64,000 bases of DNA from Euborellia annulipes (GCA_023213315.1 JAKCPI010010839.1:1-64000); one strand, 5' to 3'; positions 44,171 through 56,675 are shown, counted from the stretch's first letter. The notes: generated by a model not told the origin, from the letters alone. Translations and numbers: made by a program.

Positions 44171-44595
44171 CAGAGGCAGTGGCGGCGCGTCCACTAGGCA
44201 AACTAGGGGCCGCCTAGGGCGGCAACCTGGAGAGGGCGGCAATAAGGGAAAATAAAAAAAAATTTTGGTTCCGCAAGCGGCACAAAAAATTTTGGTTCCG
44301 GGGGCGCCACACGGAAAAAATTTCGGTCCCGGGGGCGGCAAAAATTAGCGTCTCTAAAAAAAAAAAGGTAAAACATTTTCCGGACGGGAAAAAAATTTTG
44401 GTTCCGGGGGCGAAAGGGAAAAAATTTAGCGTCTCTAAAAAAGGGTAAAATATTTTCCCGGACGGGGAAAAAATTTTGGTTCCGCGAAAAAAAAAAAAAA
44501 ATTTTCGCAGAAAAATTTTTGAGATCAGGAAAATTTTAAGGAGGGGGCGCAAAAAAAAATATCTTGCCTAGGGCGGCAGAATAGCTTGCGCCGGC
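44171..44595. mobile_element. MITE-like element with GGCGGC repeats
   Basis: AGGCAGTGGCGGCGCGTCCA on the left and GCGCCGGCCCTGATCAGAGG on the right. The interior repeats AAAATTTTGGTTCCG, GGGGGCG and TAGCGTCTCTAAAAA several times. It lies in the last Rac intron. No coding function. Confidence 0.55.
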
Positions 44596-45479
44596 CCTGA
44601 TCAGAGGCCATTTATATATATTCGACCAAATGACGCCACGGACAACAGTAATATTATTCTTTGTTTTATTATATTATTAGCGTAAATTTTTCTCGTATGG
44701 ATATTACAACTAATTAAATTTTGGACCAAACTATAATAAAATCAAATTAATATTAAAACAATAACATATTTTTTTTATGAGAGAAAATAATCAAAACATA
44801 ACTTATTTGTTTTGAAATATTAGATTATGCAAGTGAGAGTTTTTCTCAAACAATTGTGAGAAATAATAAATCGTGGGATTTATTAATTATTATTATATTT
44901 TTTAATTCGTTAAAAAAAAAAATAAGCTGATATATGGATAATATTTTTGCAAGATGGCTTAATGTCATGTTACAAAAAATATTTTTTCATTTATATTGCA
45001 TACAAATAATGACACGTAACAAGTGTTTGATGAAAATTAGGCCGATTTGTATCTAAATAATAAATATTGTTTTTGCTGATAATTTAAAACGTAATTGAAT
45101 TAATAAATAAAAACTGTTAGGTGTTTTTAAAGGGAACTACAGGAACGATTAACTCTCCTCACTCAAAAAAGAGTATTAAAAGAAATTTCATAAAATTTCT
45201 AAATATATTTGATTGGAATTCGTTTGAGAAGGACAGGAAGATTAGATAGGGCGTTGATCGATCACCTCCCCCTGGCTACGGTCTTAATTAGGATTATATA
45301 TTTCCGGCAAGTAATTGACTTGCTCGAAATTGCGATCTTATTTAAAAAAATATTTTTTAAAATTTATTTAGGGGGGGTGGATGATCCAACTGTTAAAGAG
45401 AGTATATTGTACGTACATCGAGTATGAATTTACTTAGAAAAAAATTTCATTCAGGGATGAGCAAAATCCTTTAATCAAA

Positions 45480-45860
45480 TTAACAGATCCGGGGGATCCG
45501 ACCCTACTAATCCGATCCGGCTACTGCAAAAGGATTAGTGATCCGATCCGGCGATCCGACAAACTCGGCTAGTTCCGATCCGATTTAGATAAAGGATCGC
45601 TGTTCCGATCCTCAAATCCAGATCCGCGATCCGAAAATACGACACTTGATTTTTAGGCGTTTGGATTAATCAAAATGATATACTTTTATTAAAAAGTAAA
45701 AAATTTTAAAGGATTGCAAATCCTTTTGAAAATCCGATCCTAGATCCAGAGAGCAAAAATGATTTCGATCAAAATACAAAATCCTCTCAAAAAAAAAAAG
45801 AAGATTTTGATCTAGATCCGAAAATTCTGGAACAGATCGGATTTAAATCCAAATCCTGAT
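45480..45860. repeat. GATCCG-rich block
   Basis: About ten GATCCG and several related AATCC/GATCC words are scattered without strict period between 45486 and 45830, ending in A-rich DNA. It lies in the Rac intron directly 3' of the exon 45976-46110. No termini, frame or tandem unit is clear. Confidence 0.6.
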
Positions 45861-45975
45861 TTCATTATTGTCATTATAATATAGTTTTTATCTCAAATTA
45901 TTGCTTTATAATTAAAAATATGTAATATTTTAATTTTGTTTAAAATATTACTATCATTGATGTTTTTATAAATAC

Positions 45976-46110
45976 CTGTGGATAAGTAATTGGTGCTAAT
46001 TTTTTGTCTTTAAGTTTTTCAATCGTCTCTTTATCCTCTCGAAGATCTAACTTTGTTCCGACAAGGATGATTGGTGTGCTTGGACAATGGTGACGGACTT
46101 CCGGATACCA
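45976..46110 (-). CDS. Rac1: Rac1-like GTPase, coding exon (residues 97-141)
   Basis: 45 codons in phase 0-0, acceptor TTTCAG, donor CAG/GTATTT. It starts [20 protein letters not shown] and continues LDLRED. TKLD (residues 115-118) is the G4 guanine-specificity motif. The following [19 protein letters not shown] covers the Rho-family insert helix (about residues 124-135), which separates Rho GTPases from Ras. The sequence matches known Rac proteins residue for residue over long runs. No defect is seen. Confidence 0.98.
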
Positions 46111-46378
46111 CTGAAACGTTTTAAAGATTTGCATTAGTACAAATACAATAATATTTATATTATTAATAAAGTTAGGGCAATAAATTTTTAATTTTACTTT
46201 CTTTTTTTCTGAATATTTTATTTACATGAAAAATGCCTACAAATAAATAAAAATACTTTGAATTCAATTAATAAAAGAAGAGAGAATGGATTAAAATATC
46301 AGCAAAGAGGAACAAAATAATCCCATAGATTTATGAGGAATAAAATATGATTAAATAAAAATAGAAAGTTCGAAATAC

Positions 46379-46441
46379 CTTGGCTCTGACGTTCTCAAAA
46401 GACGCTGGATTAACGAGGGAAAAGCAGATAAGGAAAACATC
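46379..46441 (-). CDS. Rac1: Rac1-like GTPase, coding exon (residues 76-96)
   Basis: A 63-bp, 21-codon exon, phase 0-0, acceptor CTTTATAG and donor AAG/GTATTT. It encodes [21 protein letters not shown], the central beta-strand 4 and the start of helix 3. It is separated by an 83-bp intron from the exon at 46525-46642. Intact. Confidence 0.97.
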
Positions 46442-46524
46442 CTATAAAGAAACAAAAAAAAAAAAGTGTTATTATTTTTAAAAGAGATACGTTGGTTTAG
46501 AAATTGAATCAAAGGATAGAGTAC

Positions 46525-46642
46525 CGTTTGTGGATACGAAAGGGGCCGTAATCTGTCGTAATCTTCTTGACCTGCCGTATCCCAAAGGCCCAGGTTAATT
46601 GGCTTTCCATCTACCATCACATTTGCGGAGTAGTTGTCAAAT
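46525..46642 (-). CDS. Rac1: Rac1-like GTPase, coding exon (residues 36-75)
   Basis: Starts with the last base of the Val36 codon after TTTTCAG and ends with ACG/GTACTC. It encodes [20 protein letters not shown] (effector loop F37-Y40 of switch I and strands 2-3) and [19 protein letters not shown], which contains the G3 motif DTAGQ (57-61) with catalytic Gln61 and switch II. All key residues for GTP hydrolysis and effector binding are present. Confidence 0.98.
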
Positions 46643-46644
46643 CT

Positions 46645-48350
46645 GAAAATAAAAATTTAAATAAATTTATTGTTCTTATAAAAATATAGGAAAAAAGATC
46701 TCACTTGAATATGCAATAAATTTATTTAATTAATTAATCAAAAAATAACTGAAAATGATCTTGTTTTCAGTCAGATTGATTTCTCCGATAATTTTTTAAA
46801 TAGTAAGAATATTTTACATCATTAATTCTATTAACAAATTATTTAGCCCTGGCGGTCCTTATTTTTCCAAGTTGCATTTTTTTAATGCAGGTAACTCTCA
46901 AATTGTTCCTTTATATAAAAAATAATTTCTGCATGGGGAAAAAATCGGTAAAAAAGAAACCGTGGCCCACGAAGCTTAGAATTTAAAAAACGATTACTTG
47001 GGAATTTTAAGATAATAATTAATTTTATAAGTAAAAATTAACTTAATTGACAATTTGAAACTAGTCTACAGAGAGATATGCACATTTGTTAAATTTAATT
47101 TTATATAATCGAACTGAAAAATATAAAAATATGATTGGCAAATAATTTTGAAATGAAAAAGAAATATGAACAGATTTATGCTGAGGAACTTTGACAGATG
47201 AAATAATTTAAGTTATCTCTTTTTAGAATCATAATTCAAGGCGCATGTTTATATTCTATCCTAATTAGCCTATGGATTAGACCCCTGGCACAAGAGACGG
47301 ATACTGTGCTATGGACCAAGGACGAATAAGAATTTAAAGATAGTTTAAATGACCTATGTGACATGTTACATTCAAATGCTTAAGCATAATTAAAATTGAG
47401 GAAGAGATCGTTTCTTATTAGCCTAGTTCTATTAATTTATTATCTATGATAATTTAAGATAATTTTAAACAATAAAAGATACTAAATAATAAATTTCTAG
47501 TTTTATTGGAATGTGAATTTACTTGTGGACAAAAATAGGGAATGCTTAGTTTTAAGAAAATTTTAAAAATTCTCAAATTTCAAAGGCGGTGTTAAATATT
47601 TTAACTCTTTTGGAAGTAAATAAAATTAATTACGACATTATCTGATTCTTGAAGTACTTCATAAATTAATTTTAATTTGTTCCAATTTAACTTAAGAGAG
47701 TGGTCGTCGTTCTGGAGCAATATTTGGAGAAAGAATGAGGAAATATCCGTTTCTTATGTAATTACATCAAAATATCAAAATTGTTAATAATACGTATCTA
47801 ACTTGTTTTTTATATATATATTACGCCGAATTGACGAAATTGCTTATTTCATGAAATTGGCAAAATTTTGCCGTTACCACTTAAAAAAAAATGAGTAGCC
47901 TACAGCTCGAGAGAAATATAATCTAGAAGATGTGTGAGTGGGAAAAAAGTGTGTGTTTAAATAAAAAAAAAATTGAAAAATAATAAAAAAACAATCATTT
48001 TTGAACTATTAAAGATCTATTCTTTTAAAATACCCCGAACTCCTTCTCAGTCATTGACTAATTCGCTTAGAAAATAATAATAAACTTTGATTCAAAGATC
48101 TGGCCTGCATTACTCGCGAGTCGAGCGGGTTTCGGGCATTCAGGCGCTCAATTGAGCTGGGGTCCGAATTATCCTCCTTGAATGTGTCACTACCTCCCTT
48201 CCTACATAAAAAATTCCAGGCCCGACCCTTAAAAACATACTGGTACCGCTATTTCTTCCAGGCAAAGAATTTATTTAGTCTCACCTAAACCCAAAATTAA
48301 TTTATAAATAAATGAGACCGATAGAAAAGCAAGCCGACCTATCTCACGGC
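46645..48350 (-). other. Rac1: Rac intron, unique AT-rich part
   Basis: Part of the 8.75-kb intron 46643-55395. No gene, strong palindrome or MITE was noticed here. Confidence 0.5.
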
Positions 48351-48354
48351 CTGA

Positions 48355-48475
48355 CGCTTGATATGAAGACATAAAGGACATAAAGGCTGACATAAAGGAA
48401 GAAATGTCAGCCTTAGCTCGGGTAACTCGTGGTTGCCATCCACGTACTCACTAGAAGTGAGCCCCTGAGTGGATA
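48355..48475 (+). repeat. SINE-like tail fragment
   Basis: CACGGCCTGACGCTTGATAT with repeats of GACATAAAGG, then CTTAGCTCGGGTAACTCGTG and GTGAGCCCCTGAG. It corresponds to the right half of the element at 62455-62697. Confidence 0.6.
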
Positions 48476-48695
48476 TACTGTATTTATAAGTATGACCTAT
48501 AGAAAGGAAGATAACCTATTTTATTAATTACTTTTTGAAGAATCGGACATGTTTTTTTATGTTTTATATTATTTTCAAGATAATTTAACGTACAATTATC
48601 GCTTGTATTTAATTTGTCTAGTTAGTTAAGCACTAACTTTCAAATGATAAAAACATAATATAAGATAGGCTACTTAGATAATTTCAAATGATAAA

Positions 48696-48990
48696 CTTTT
48701 TACTTTTTCTTACCTATAGAAAGGCATAGTGAGAGAGTATTGCAATTATGTCAAAAATTCGATGTCAAGATTTTGATGGAAATACATGTTTTGAGGTACA
48801 CTGATTCCAAAAAAGTGGTTTCCGCAAATTGAACTGTCTATCTAAGTGTGTGATGGTTTAAGACATGAAGGAATTGTGCTATGAGCTTGAAATTTTATAT
48901 TTAAGTTAGGTATCCACCCGGACAGTTAAATTTTGAACAAAATCGGCCAAAACACTTTACTGGCCTATTATTTCAGATCTTTCAAATTCA
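48696..48990 (+). repeat. Abundant interspersed repeat, truncated copy
   Basis: TTTTTACTTTTTCTTACCTA, a shortened spacer, AGAGAGTATTG, CGATGTCAAGATTTTGATGG and AAATTTTATATTTAAGTTAG. It ends near CGGCCAAAACACTTTACTGG. The hairpin end is missing. Confidence 0.65.
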
Positions 48991-49324
48991 TATTCTGGCT
49001 CTACTTTCTAAGGCCCCAATGTTAAATCCTCTTTTTACGCATTTTAAAAAATATTTTCCAATTCTTATGAAATTTTGTATTTAATCAAGATTCTCTATTA
49101 TGTATAAAATATCCAAATATGGGATTCAAACTTGGTAAGATAACCAGAGTTTATTTCAAGCAGTTAAGATTTAAAATACACAGAGCCTATGGAAATTTTG
49201 AATCAATTGACTTTTTTACTTTTTTTACGAATGAAATGCAAGTGGTCAAAGTCCATAAGTGCTATGGGCAACTAAATATATCTCAAATTAAAAAGAGACG
49301 AAAGAGAAATTATCAATTTGTATA

Positions 49325-50245
49325 ATTGGAGGTTTACTTCTTTTAAATTCGTATGATGGAGTACACGATAATTAAAACAAAGTATTTTATCGAATTATAT
49401 ATATATGTGTAAAATTTCCAGGCCCGGAAAAAGAATTTTATTTTAAAAATTTAAAAATACACTTTCTGCGCCCCAAATAAAAAAAAAAAAATTAAAATTT
49501 TTTTTTTATTTTTTTTTTCCACAAAAAAAAAAAAAAAGAAAAGAAAAAAAAGAGGAAGATAAAAAAAAAAATTTGGTTAAAGTATTTTACTTTATTATAC
49601 AGGAATTTTATTGCCAGACAACTGTTGTGTGCACATTCTCACAGTTTCGGTCCGAAAAGGACCATCATCAGGCCTGAAACATACAAATTGTTTTCTTAAA
49701 CTTCATGCAACACCGGGCCAATCTATCATATGGTTACATATTCATTCTCTTCACAATACAATGACATCAGAATTGATTTTTTTTTTTTTAATAAATTTTA
49801 AGAAGACAGATAATGTTGTTCTGTTCAAAATCAAAAAAAAATTTTATAAATAGTTTCAAGACTATGTCATTTTTTTTCAAAAAAATTTGTCATTAAAAAC
49901 CAGTACATACCATGAATTCCTTGTCTCTTATTTAAATATATATTTCCCCAAAGGGGGGTGAAAAGCCATGAATTATATATATTATGGAGTGGGAGAATAT
50001 TTAACTTGTATTGTGAAGTGAATGAATATGTAACCATATGATAGATTGGCCCGGTGTTGCATGAAATTTAAGAGACCAATTTGTATGTTTCAGGCCTGAT
50101 GATGGTCCTTTTCGGACCGAAACTGTGAGAATGTGCACACAACAGTTGTCTGGCAATAAAATTCCTGTTTAATAAAGTAAAATACTTTGTTTTAATTATC
50201 GTGAACTCCATCATACGAATTTAAAAGAAGTAAACCTCCAATTAT
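49325..50245. mobile_element. Large fold-back element with core motif in both arms
   Basis: The left arm starts TTGGAGGTTTACTTCTTTTA (49326) and the right arm ends with its complement. The left arm is interrupted at about 49392-49575 by low-complexity A/T DNA. Both arms contain the core: the right arm reads CTGATGATGGTCCTTTTCGG then ACCGAAACTG (50096-50122), a five-base GGTCC/GGACC stem. The central part shares GGGCCAATCTATCATATGGT. It sits in the Rac intron. Confidence 0.82.
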
Positions 50246-50265
50246 ATATAAATTAAATATATCTC

Positions 50266-50356
50266 GACACAAAAAATATGGTGTGACAGAACAGAACCAC
50301 TTTTTATTACCGAAGGTAAGAGAAAGTTGTGTGCTGTGCGTTAAGTCACACCAGAG
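50266..50356 (+). repeat. Hairpin end of the abundant repeat, solo
   Basis: ATGGTGTGACAGAACAGAAC ... ATTACCGAAGGTAAGAGAAA then GTTGTGTGCTGTGCG...TCACACCAGAG. Only the terminal hairpin is present. Confidence 0.65.
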
Positions 50357-51310
50357 ATTTGAGCTTTGTTGTTTGCAAAAGAAAAATTCAGGTGATTATA
50401 TTCTAGAGGTAGACGACTCATCTATAATTTTAGGGTATGCGACTGAAGATATTTGGTTGTGAAGCGCCGAAAGATGATAATAATAATAGTAATAATAGAA
50501 ACTTTTATTCGTTCGCCTTACAATACAGTTTTAAACTATTCCGCTCAAGGCACTTTATGTTGGACAGGCGCAATTAGGTTCTAACAGAAACTGAAACATT
50601 TAAGTCCTGAAATCCGAAATATTAATATTCAAGACTTGTGTTAAAAAAAGAAGTTTCTTCAAATATTTTTATAAAAAAGGAAAATTCTAAGAAAGAAATG
50701 ATTATAAGGAAAAAAAAGGTAAAAATTCCTTGGGGGTGGATGAGGAAAGGAATGAAAGAAAAAAAAAAGATTTCACGTTTAAGATGAAATGCCGGTACCT
50801 GCTACATCGGTCACATGACGTGACTAAAGCCCCATCGACCAGATTGGGGATGGTGAAGAAAACAGGTGGTCCATTTACTATTTAGGAGAGAATTTTTGTG
50901 GCGTTTTCAAAAGCCCTGTTGACGTCTTTGCAAAGGACCTCTTCAAAAGAGAAAATATTTCAAGGATAATGGATATCGAACGAAGAATTTGAAGATATAT
51001 AGAGATGGTTTAAATTAGTACTGTCGCAACTCGCGGGCAGGATGAAACCGAAAATAAAATAGTACACATAGGTTCTATAATACAGATTAGTTTTTGATGA
51101 AATATACACACATCGAAACACAACGAAGAATTGAAATTTTTTTCTAATATTATTAACTAAGCCTATTTAAGTAACTAGCGGCCGATGAAAAATAGGATAT
51201 AAAACAAATTTTTATAAAAATTCTTTTAATTTCCGGATAAAATTTTAGACATTTTTACATTCATGACATCTTGAAGGGGGATGTGAGTCCCTGAGTTATA
51301 ATACAAATAA

Positions 51311-51448
51311 GTGACCTCGGGCTTGGTGTAGTTAGTAACGCGCCTGCTTTATATAATACCAAGGGTTGAGGGTTCGGAACCCGATGATTTTATTTAAGCC
51401 ATTTGGATACCAAATGGCTTAAATAAGAATGCCTGGAGCCCCAATAGA
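51311..51448 (+). repeat. tRNA-like SINE with hairpin tail, copy 2
   Basis: A-box-like GTGTAGTTAGTAACG, B-box-like GGTTCGGAACC, then the tail TTATTTAAGCCATTTGG...CCAAATGGCTTAAATAA and GAATGCCTGG. Same family as 3991-4131, opposite orientation. Confidence 0.72.
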
Positions 51449-51739
51449 TATATTTACAAATAACAGGATACGGAAAATTTCTTAAATGACCTAAGTTGCC
51501 GAAAAGACTATGTGAATCGTAGCGTGAATGGGAAAAAAGTGTTGAGTGTTAAAAAAAAAAAAATACAAATAAGTACAATTAATACAAACATGTGGTCTAT
51601 AATTAAAAATTCTCCTAATAATAATAATTCAAACCAATAAAATTGGAAAACATTTTTTTAAATGTGTAAAAAGTTCCAAAGGTTCGGCCCCTTTTGAATC
51701 GAAATTAATATGGGAATCCCCATAGGGATTTAACATTGG

Positions 51740-52697
51740 CTCTATGGAAGGAAGAGCCGGAAAATGAATTTGAAAAATCTGAAATACATCAGTAAAGTGT
51801 ACTTCAAACAAATTTCACGAAAAACTTTTTTTAAAGAGCATCTAAAAAAATTGTTAATTGATGAATTTTAAGTAAAATCGTTGTAGCGAATTTTGAGAAA
51901 ATGGAAAAAAAAAAACTGAAAAAGTACATCAGTAAAGTACTAGTACTTTTTGGCCGATTTTGTTCAAAAGCTTATTTATTTACATCCCTTGGGGAAGTGT
52001 CTAATTTAAACTTAAAATTGAAGAGATGAAGTGGCTGTTATATTTGACAATAAGAGGATAAAGGAGCAAGCAGCCAGGTAGTTAGTCTCCACAAAATGAA
52101 ACTCTCTATTGAGGAAACAGTTTCGGTTTTAATGAAATATAACCATCATCAGTCCATTTTGAGCTGAAAGCATTGTTGAGTTAGAAAAATCAAAATAACA
52201 AAAGATTATTTGAATATTTACAAACAATATATAACTGATACATACAGTGTGAGCTCAAATGACAATATGACTCAATGCTTTGTCATTTGAGCTCACACTG
52301 TATGTATCAGTTATATATTGTTTGTAAATATTCAAATAATCTTTTGTTATTTTGATTTTTCTAACTTAACAATGCTTTCAGCTCAAAATGGACTGATGAT
52401 GGTTATATTTCATTAAAACCGAAACTGTTTCCTCAATAGAGAGTTTCATTTTGTGGAGACTAACTACTGGCTGCTTGCTCCTTTATCCTCTTATTGTTAA
52501 ACTTAAAATTTCAACCTCCTAGCTGTTTTCGTTACTGAGATTTTGTTCACAGACAGACAGACACACAGACCAATTTTTTAGACTCAGGGGACCTCAAAAC
52601 GTGTATTCCTATCAAAATCTCGACGTCGAATTTTTGACATGATCGTAATACTTTCTCTCTCTATATATTTCATATATAGGGTAAGAGAAAGTAAAAA
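51740..52697 (-). repeat. Abundant interspersed repeat split by a fold-back
   Basis: Minus-orientation copy. The part at 51770-52019 has CAGTAAAGTACTAGTACTTT and TTTTGGCCGATTTTG; the part at 52511-52697 continues TTCAACCTCCTAGCTGTTTT, an ACAGACAG run and GGGTAAGAGAAAGTAAAA. The fold-back at 52020-52496 lies exactly between them with a 14-bp target duplication. Confidence 0.78.
52020..52496. mobile_element. Recent fold-back element with 14-bp target duplication
   Basis: A 477-bp insertion flanked by TTAAACTTAAAATT (52006-52019 and 52497-52510). After a 28-nt one-sided extension, two arms of about 215 bp match almost perfectly (CAATAAGAGGATAAAGGAGC at left; its complement at right) around a short loop. 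Each arm has CTGATGATGG...AACCGAAACTG (52121-52152 minus, 52393-52424 plus). No reading frame. The near identity of the arms suggests a young insertion or arm homogenisation. Confidence 0.88.
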
Positions 52698-52699
52698 AA

Positions 52700-53480
52700 A
52701 TAGAGTAAATAAATAAATTTTTTCCTAAAGCGAGAAGAGAAGCGAAATTTTTTAAGACGTCGTTTATTATAGTCTCTAATAAATAATTTAAAGGTTGGCT
52801 TAAAAAAATGAATATAAAATACATGTTTACTTTGTTTAAAGTCTTCCAAGACAGACGCGTTATTAAATTTAAATTGGGCTCCTATGAAAACGATAAGAAT
52901 TTAATTACTCTGCCAAAATCCCACACACGTCATTAAAAACGTTCCAGTGTTTTATTTAGGGGAGGTTCTTATGTTCAACAAGAACGAAAAAAAAAGATAA
53001 CAACGAGGGAAGATAAATATTGAAAATAGTATTAGTACTAGCATAAAGACAATTTATTAGAAAATGCTTGGTTTGTGGATTTTAATACGATAAGCCTGTT
53101 ACCTTAAACTGGTTGAATTTTTAATCATTATTTAAATAAAATGAGAATATATGGTTGGAAAGTAAAAAGAGAAGACTTGTTCCTATCTTGCATAAGGAAC
53201 TTTTATTGTAAAAATTTTAGAATATACATAAAAAGAGTGATAAGAGTGAAGGTTGGTTGGAAAACGAAGAAAAGAAGTAAATTTGAAGTTTATTAAATTT
53301 TATTATCAGAGAGTCTAAAAGTTGTTATTGTTCGAGGGGATAAATTAAACTAGGTCCGGTCATATTTTTATTTTTAAAGAATAAAAGGATTTTATTTTTT
53401 TTCTTATGGGGCGAGTCTCGAAAAACCGATAATAGTCGATTGAGAAGCTGGTTACTATAGGCAGCAAGAGATGGCGTTAG
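52700..53480 (-). other. Rac1: Rac intron, AT-rich part
   Basis: No element or gene recognised. The frames at 52612-52824 and 53325-53549 cover repeat or AT-rich DNA. Confidence 0.45.
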
Positions 53481-53484
53481 TTCT

Positions 53485-53745
53485 GCAAGTTTCAAATATG
53501 AGCCACTCTGAGTAATTGACTTAGAGTGGCACGTGTTTGAAACTTGCATATATTTTGGCTATATGTTGAGCTGAAGCCAGGAATACAGCCATCATTTTCA
53601 AACAACATTCTCATTGTTGTATTTCACTCACTAGTGCAAGAGGCACGTAAGATTTTTTACGACCTTTGTCCTGAGGATGGGTGACGAAACGTCGACATAG
53701 GAAATAAATAATTTTGGGCAGAATTAAATCTTTTTTCTTCACCTT
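53485..53745. mobile_element. Short hairpin and single-arm core motif element
   Basis: TGCAAGTTTCAAATATGAGC and its near complement TTTGAAACTTGCA form a hairpin at about 53485-53550. Downstream is CTGAGGATGGGTGACGAAAC then GTCGAC (53671-53695), the core motif with almost no stem, in a single arm. Confidence 0.5.
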
Positions 53746-53824
53746 TCTGTGAATTAAACGGCCCTACGGATACAAACTAAAATGTTCAAAAGTTACCAAT
53801 TAAACATATGTATTTATCATTATA

Positions 53825-54141
53825 GTGATTGAATATTTGTTATAGCTGTAGTATTATGTTCAAGATGATAAGGAATAAATCCCAAAGAAGAATGCAGCCA
53901 AATTTATTTCATTTAATTTTAATAAAAATTCTTAATCACTTGCTGACGTTTCGGTTCGGGTTTGAACCATCATCGGAGCTGTGATTTTGTCTTTATGTTT
54001 TTATAAAGACAAAATCACAGCTCCGATGATGGTTCAAACCCGAACCGAAACGTCAGCAAGTGATTAAATATTTTTATTAAAATTAAATGAAATAAATTTG
54101 GCTGCATTCTTCTTTGGGATTTATTCCTTATCATCTTGAAC
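53825..54141. mobile_element. Recent fold-back element with 13-bp target duplication
   Basis: Flanked by ATTTATCATTATA (53812-53824 and 54142-54154). A 32-nt extension precedes two nearly identical arms of about 140 bp around a short TTATGTTTTTATAA-type loop. The right arm reads CCGATGATGGTTCAAACCCG then AACCGAAACGTC (54023-54050), with a GGTTC/GAACC stem next to GAAA. It lies in the Rac intron and has no coding capacity. Confidence 0.88.
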
Positions 54142-54246
54142 ATTTATCATTATATTTCGGCCAATGTTAATAGATCATACTTCATATCTCTACAATTTGT
54201 TGCCTAAGAAGGGTTTGATAAATGCGTTTGAAAATATTGTCCAGAG

Positions 54247-54305
54247 CAGTGGTTTCCAAACTATGGGTCACCCACTGGTGGGTCGCGAGAGCAATTATAA
54301 TTTAT
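54247..54305. mobile_element. Solo hAT-like end
   Basis: CAGTGGTTTCCAAACTATGG then GTCACCCACTGGTGGGTCGC matches the common hAT terminus CAGTGGTTCTCAAAC. No partner end is visible. Confidence 0.5.
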
Positions 54306-54419
54306 TTGAAATAATAAAAATATTTGGACAATGAAATTAAGAATATACGAGTATGTAGGTCTATATTGAAATAAGGTAGCCCTAAACTTCAATAGAGGAA
54401 TAGTAGAATCAAATGAAAT

Positions 54420-54872
54420 GAAATAAATATATAAAAATCTGGTGTGACTATGGCACAGCACATAACTTTCTCTTACCTTCGGAAAGTTGTGTTCTGAGCT
54501 TGTCACATGAAATTTTTCGTGTCGACATATATTTAGTTTCCGCCGATATATTAGAATTCAAGATGTAAAATTTATAAGTATGGGAAAATATTATATTTTG
54601 TTACCATGGCAACCATTTCTCCTATCTTTCCTAAGAAGTACAAGAGTAAAGTGGTCTTCAGAAAATTTCAAATTTCAACCTCCTAAAATTCCTTCACGAT
54701 TTAAATTGAACCCAGACAGACAGACAGACCATGCCAAGGAAACCACTTTTTTGGATTCAGGGGACTTCAAAACGTGTATATCCATCAAAATCTCGACATC
54801 GAATTTTTGACATGAATCCAATACTTTCTCTTTCTATATATATTAACATATACATATAGGTAAGAGAAAGTA
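54420..54872 (-). repeat. Abundant interspersed repeat with internal deletion
   Basis: The hairpin end (AATCTGGTGTGACTATGGCA at 54436) and TTGTTACCATGGCAACC are joined near 54668 directly to AATTTCAACCTCCTAAAATT. The CAGA run, TCGACATCGAATTTTTGACA and GGTAAGAGAAAGTAAAA at 54868 follow. Confidence 0.75.
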
Positions 54873-54874
54873 AA

Positions 54875-55390
54875 AAATATTGAATTAAGGTAATAGGCTT
54901 ACATGTGCATTCCGCCAGTGGTTATTTCCCAAAAGGCATATGAAAAACGTGCTGTATTTTATAGAGCATGTATTGGTTAATGTAGTAGGAGGCTACGTCG
55001 CGAAAAAAAATTCCTAGATAAAAGTGGGTTCAGGACAAAAAAGTTTGGGACACCTGGTCCGGAAAAGGAATATTCCGAGAGAAATTTAAAAATGACAACC
55101 ACTTATCAAAAGAGAAACGGTACTAACTCGCCACCAGAAAAAAATTATTATCGAACTCCAAATAATTATACTTCGCCTTGATATTAATTGAAATACGATT
55201 CATAAAAGTCCCTATACTAACAACAGCATAAAGAATAGAACTTATGAATGGTTTTATAATTTTATTTACTTCCCTCAAGTTATTTAGGTCACTTGGTTAT
55301 GTTTCAAACATCAGCTGATTCACATAAACAAACACTATTTTTCGTAATAACAATTAATATTTTGTTTAGAATATACAATTAAAATAATTA
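54875..55390 (-). other. Rac1: Rac intron next to exon 2
   Basis: No repeat or gene was recognised between the interspersed repeat and the Rac exon. Confidence 0.5.
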
Positions 55391-55394
55391 CTTA

Positions 55395-56210
<816 letters not shown>

Positions 56211-56213
56211 TTT

Positions 56214-56497
56214 TAAGGATAGCGAATAGCAGCCAGGAAAAATCAAATCAGACAAAAACTCGATCAATTTTTATCAGATTTATTTGATCGTCGTCGTTTC
56301 GGACGCCAGTCGCGCCCTTCCTCAGGACAATCAATCGTCAATCAAATACAGATGGAGGTATTTATATTTGATTGACGATTGATTGTCCTGAGGAAGGGCG
56401 CGACTGGCGTCCGAAACGTCGACGATCAAATAAATCTGATAAAAATTGATCTAGTTTTTGTCTGATTTGATTTTTCCTGGCTGCTATTCGCTATCCT
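56214..56497. mobile_element. Fold-back element (GGCAGCCAG family), copy 2, with core motif
   Basis: Nearly perfect arms of about 125 bp: AAGGATAGCGAATAGCAGCC at left, its complement at right. The right arm has CTGAGGAAGGGCGCGACTGG then CGTCCGAAACGTCGAC (56388-56421), a six-base stem with one G-U pair next to GAAAC. The loop contains TGATTGACGATTGATTG in both orientations. Shares arm blocks with 18597-18951. Confidence 0.85.
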
Positions 56498-56544
56498 TAT
56501 CAAATTAAACAGCCATTTTCTCCATCATTATTAATTTTTTAATT

Positions 56545-56675
56545 AATCCCCCTAGCCGAGAGGATAAAGAGAACCTCAAGAGCCAAGGGGAGTGGGTTCG
56601 GATCCCATGCAGTTCCAAGAATATTTATTTAAATCAATTTGCTACCAGTTGGTATAAATAAATGTGCCTGGATCA
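56545..56675 (+). repeat. tRNA-like SINE, copy 3
   Basis: CCCCTAGCCGAGAGGATAAA (A-box-like) and GTGGGTTCGGATCCCATGC (B-box-like), then ATTTATTTAAATCAATTTGC...ACCAGTTGGTATAAATAAAT as an imperfect hairpin tail and GTGCCTGGATC. The most tRNA-like head of the three copies. Confidence 0.68.

Noticed and set aside
45940..46134. 64-residue minus-strand ORF as an independent gene
   Set aside because: It is the Rac exon 45976-46110 read into its flanking introns.
46351..46620. 89-residue minus-strand ORF starting [10 protein letters not shown]
   Set aside because: It reads from one Rac exon through an intron into the next exon in the wrong frame.
51311..51375. Functional tRNA gene
   Set aside because: A- and B-box-like sequences exist but acceptor and anticodon stems do not pair, and the SINE tail follows directly.
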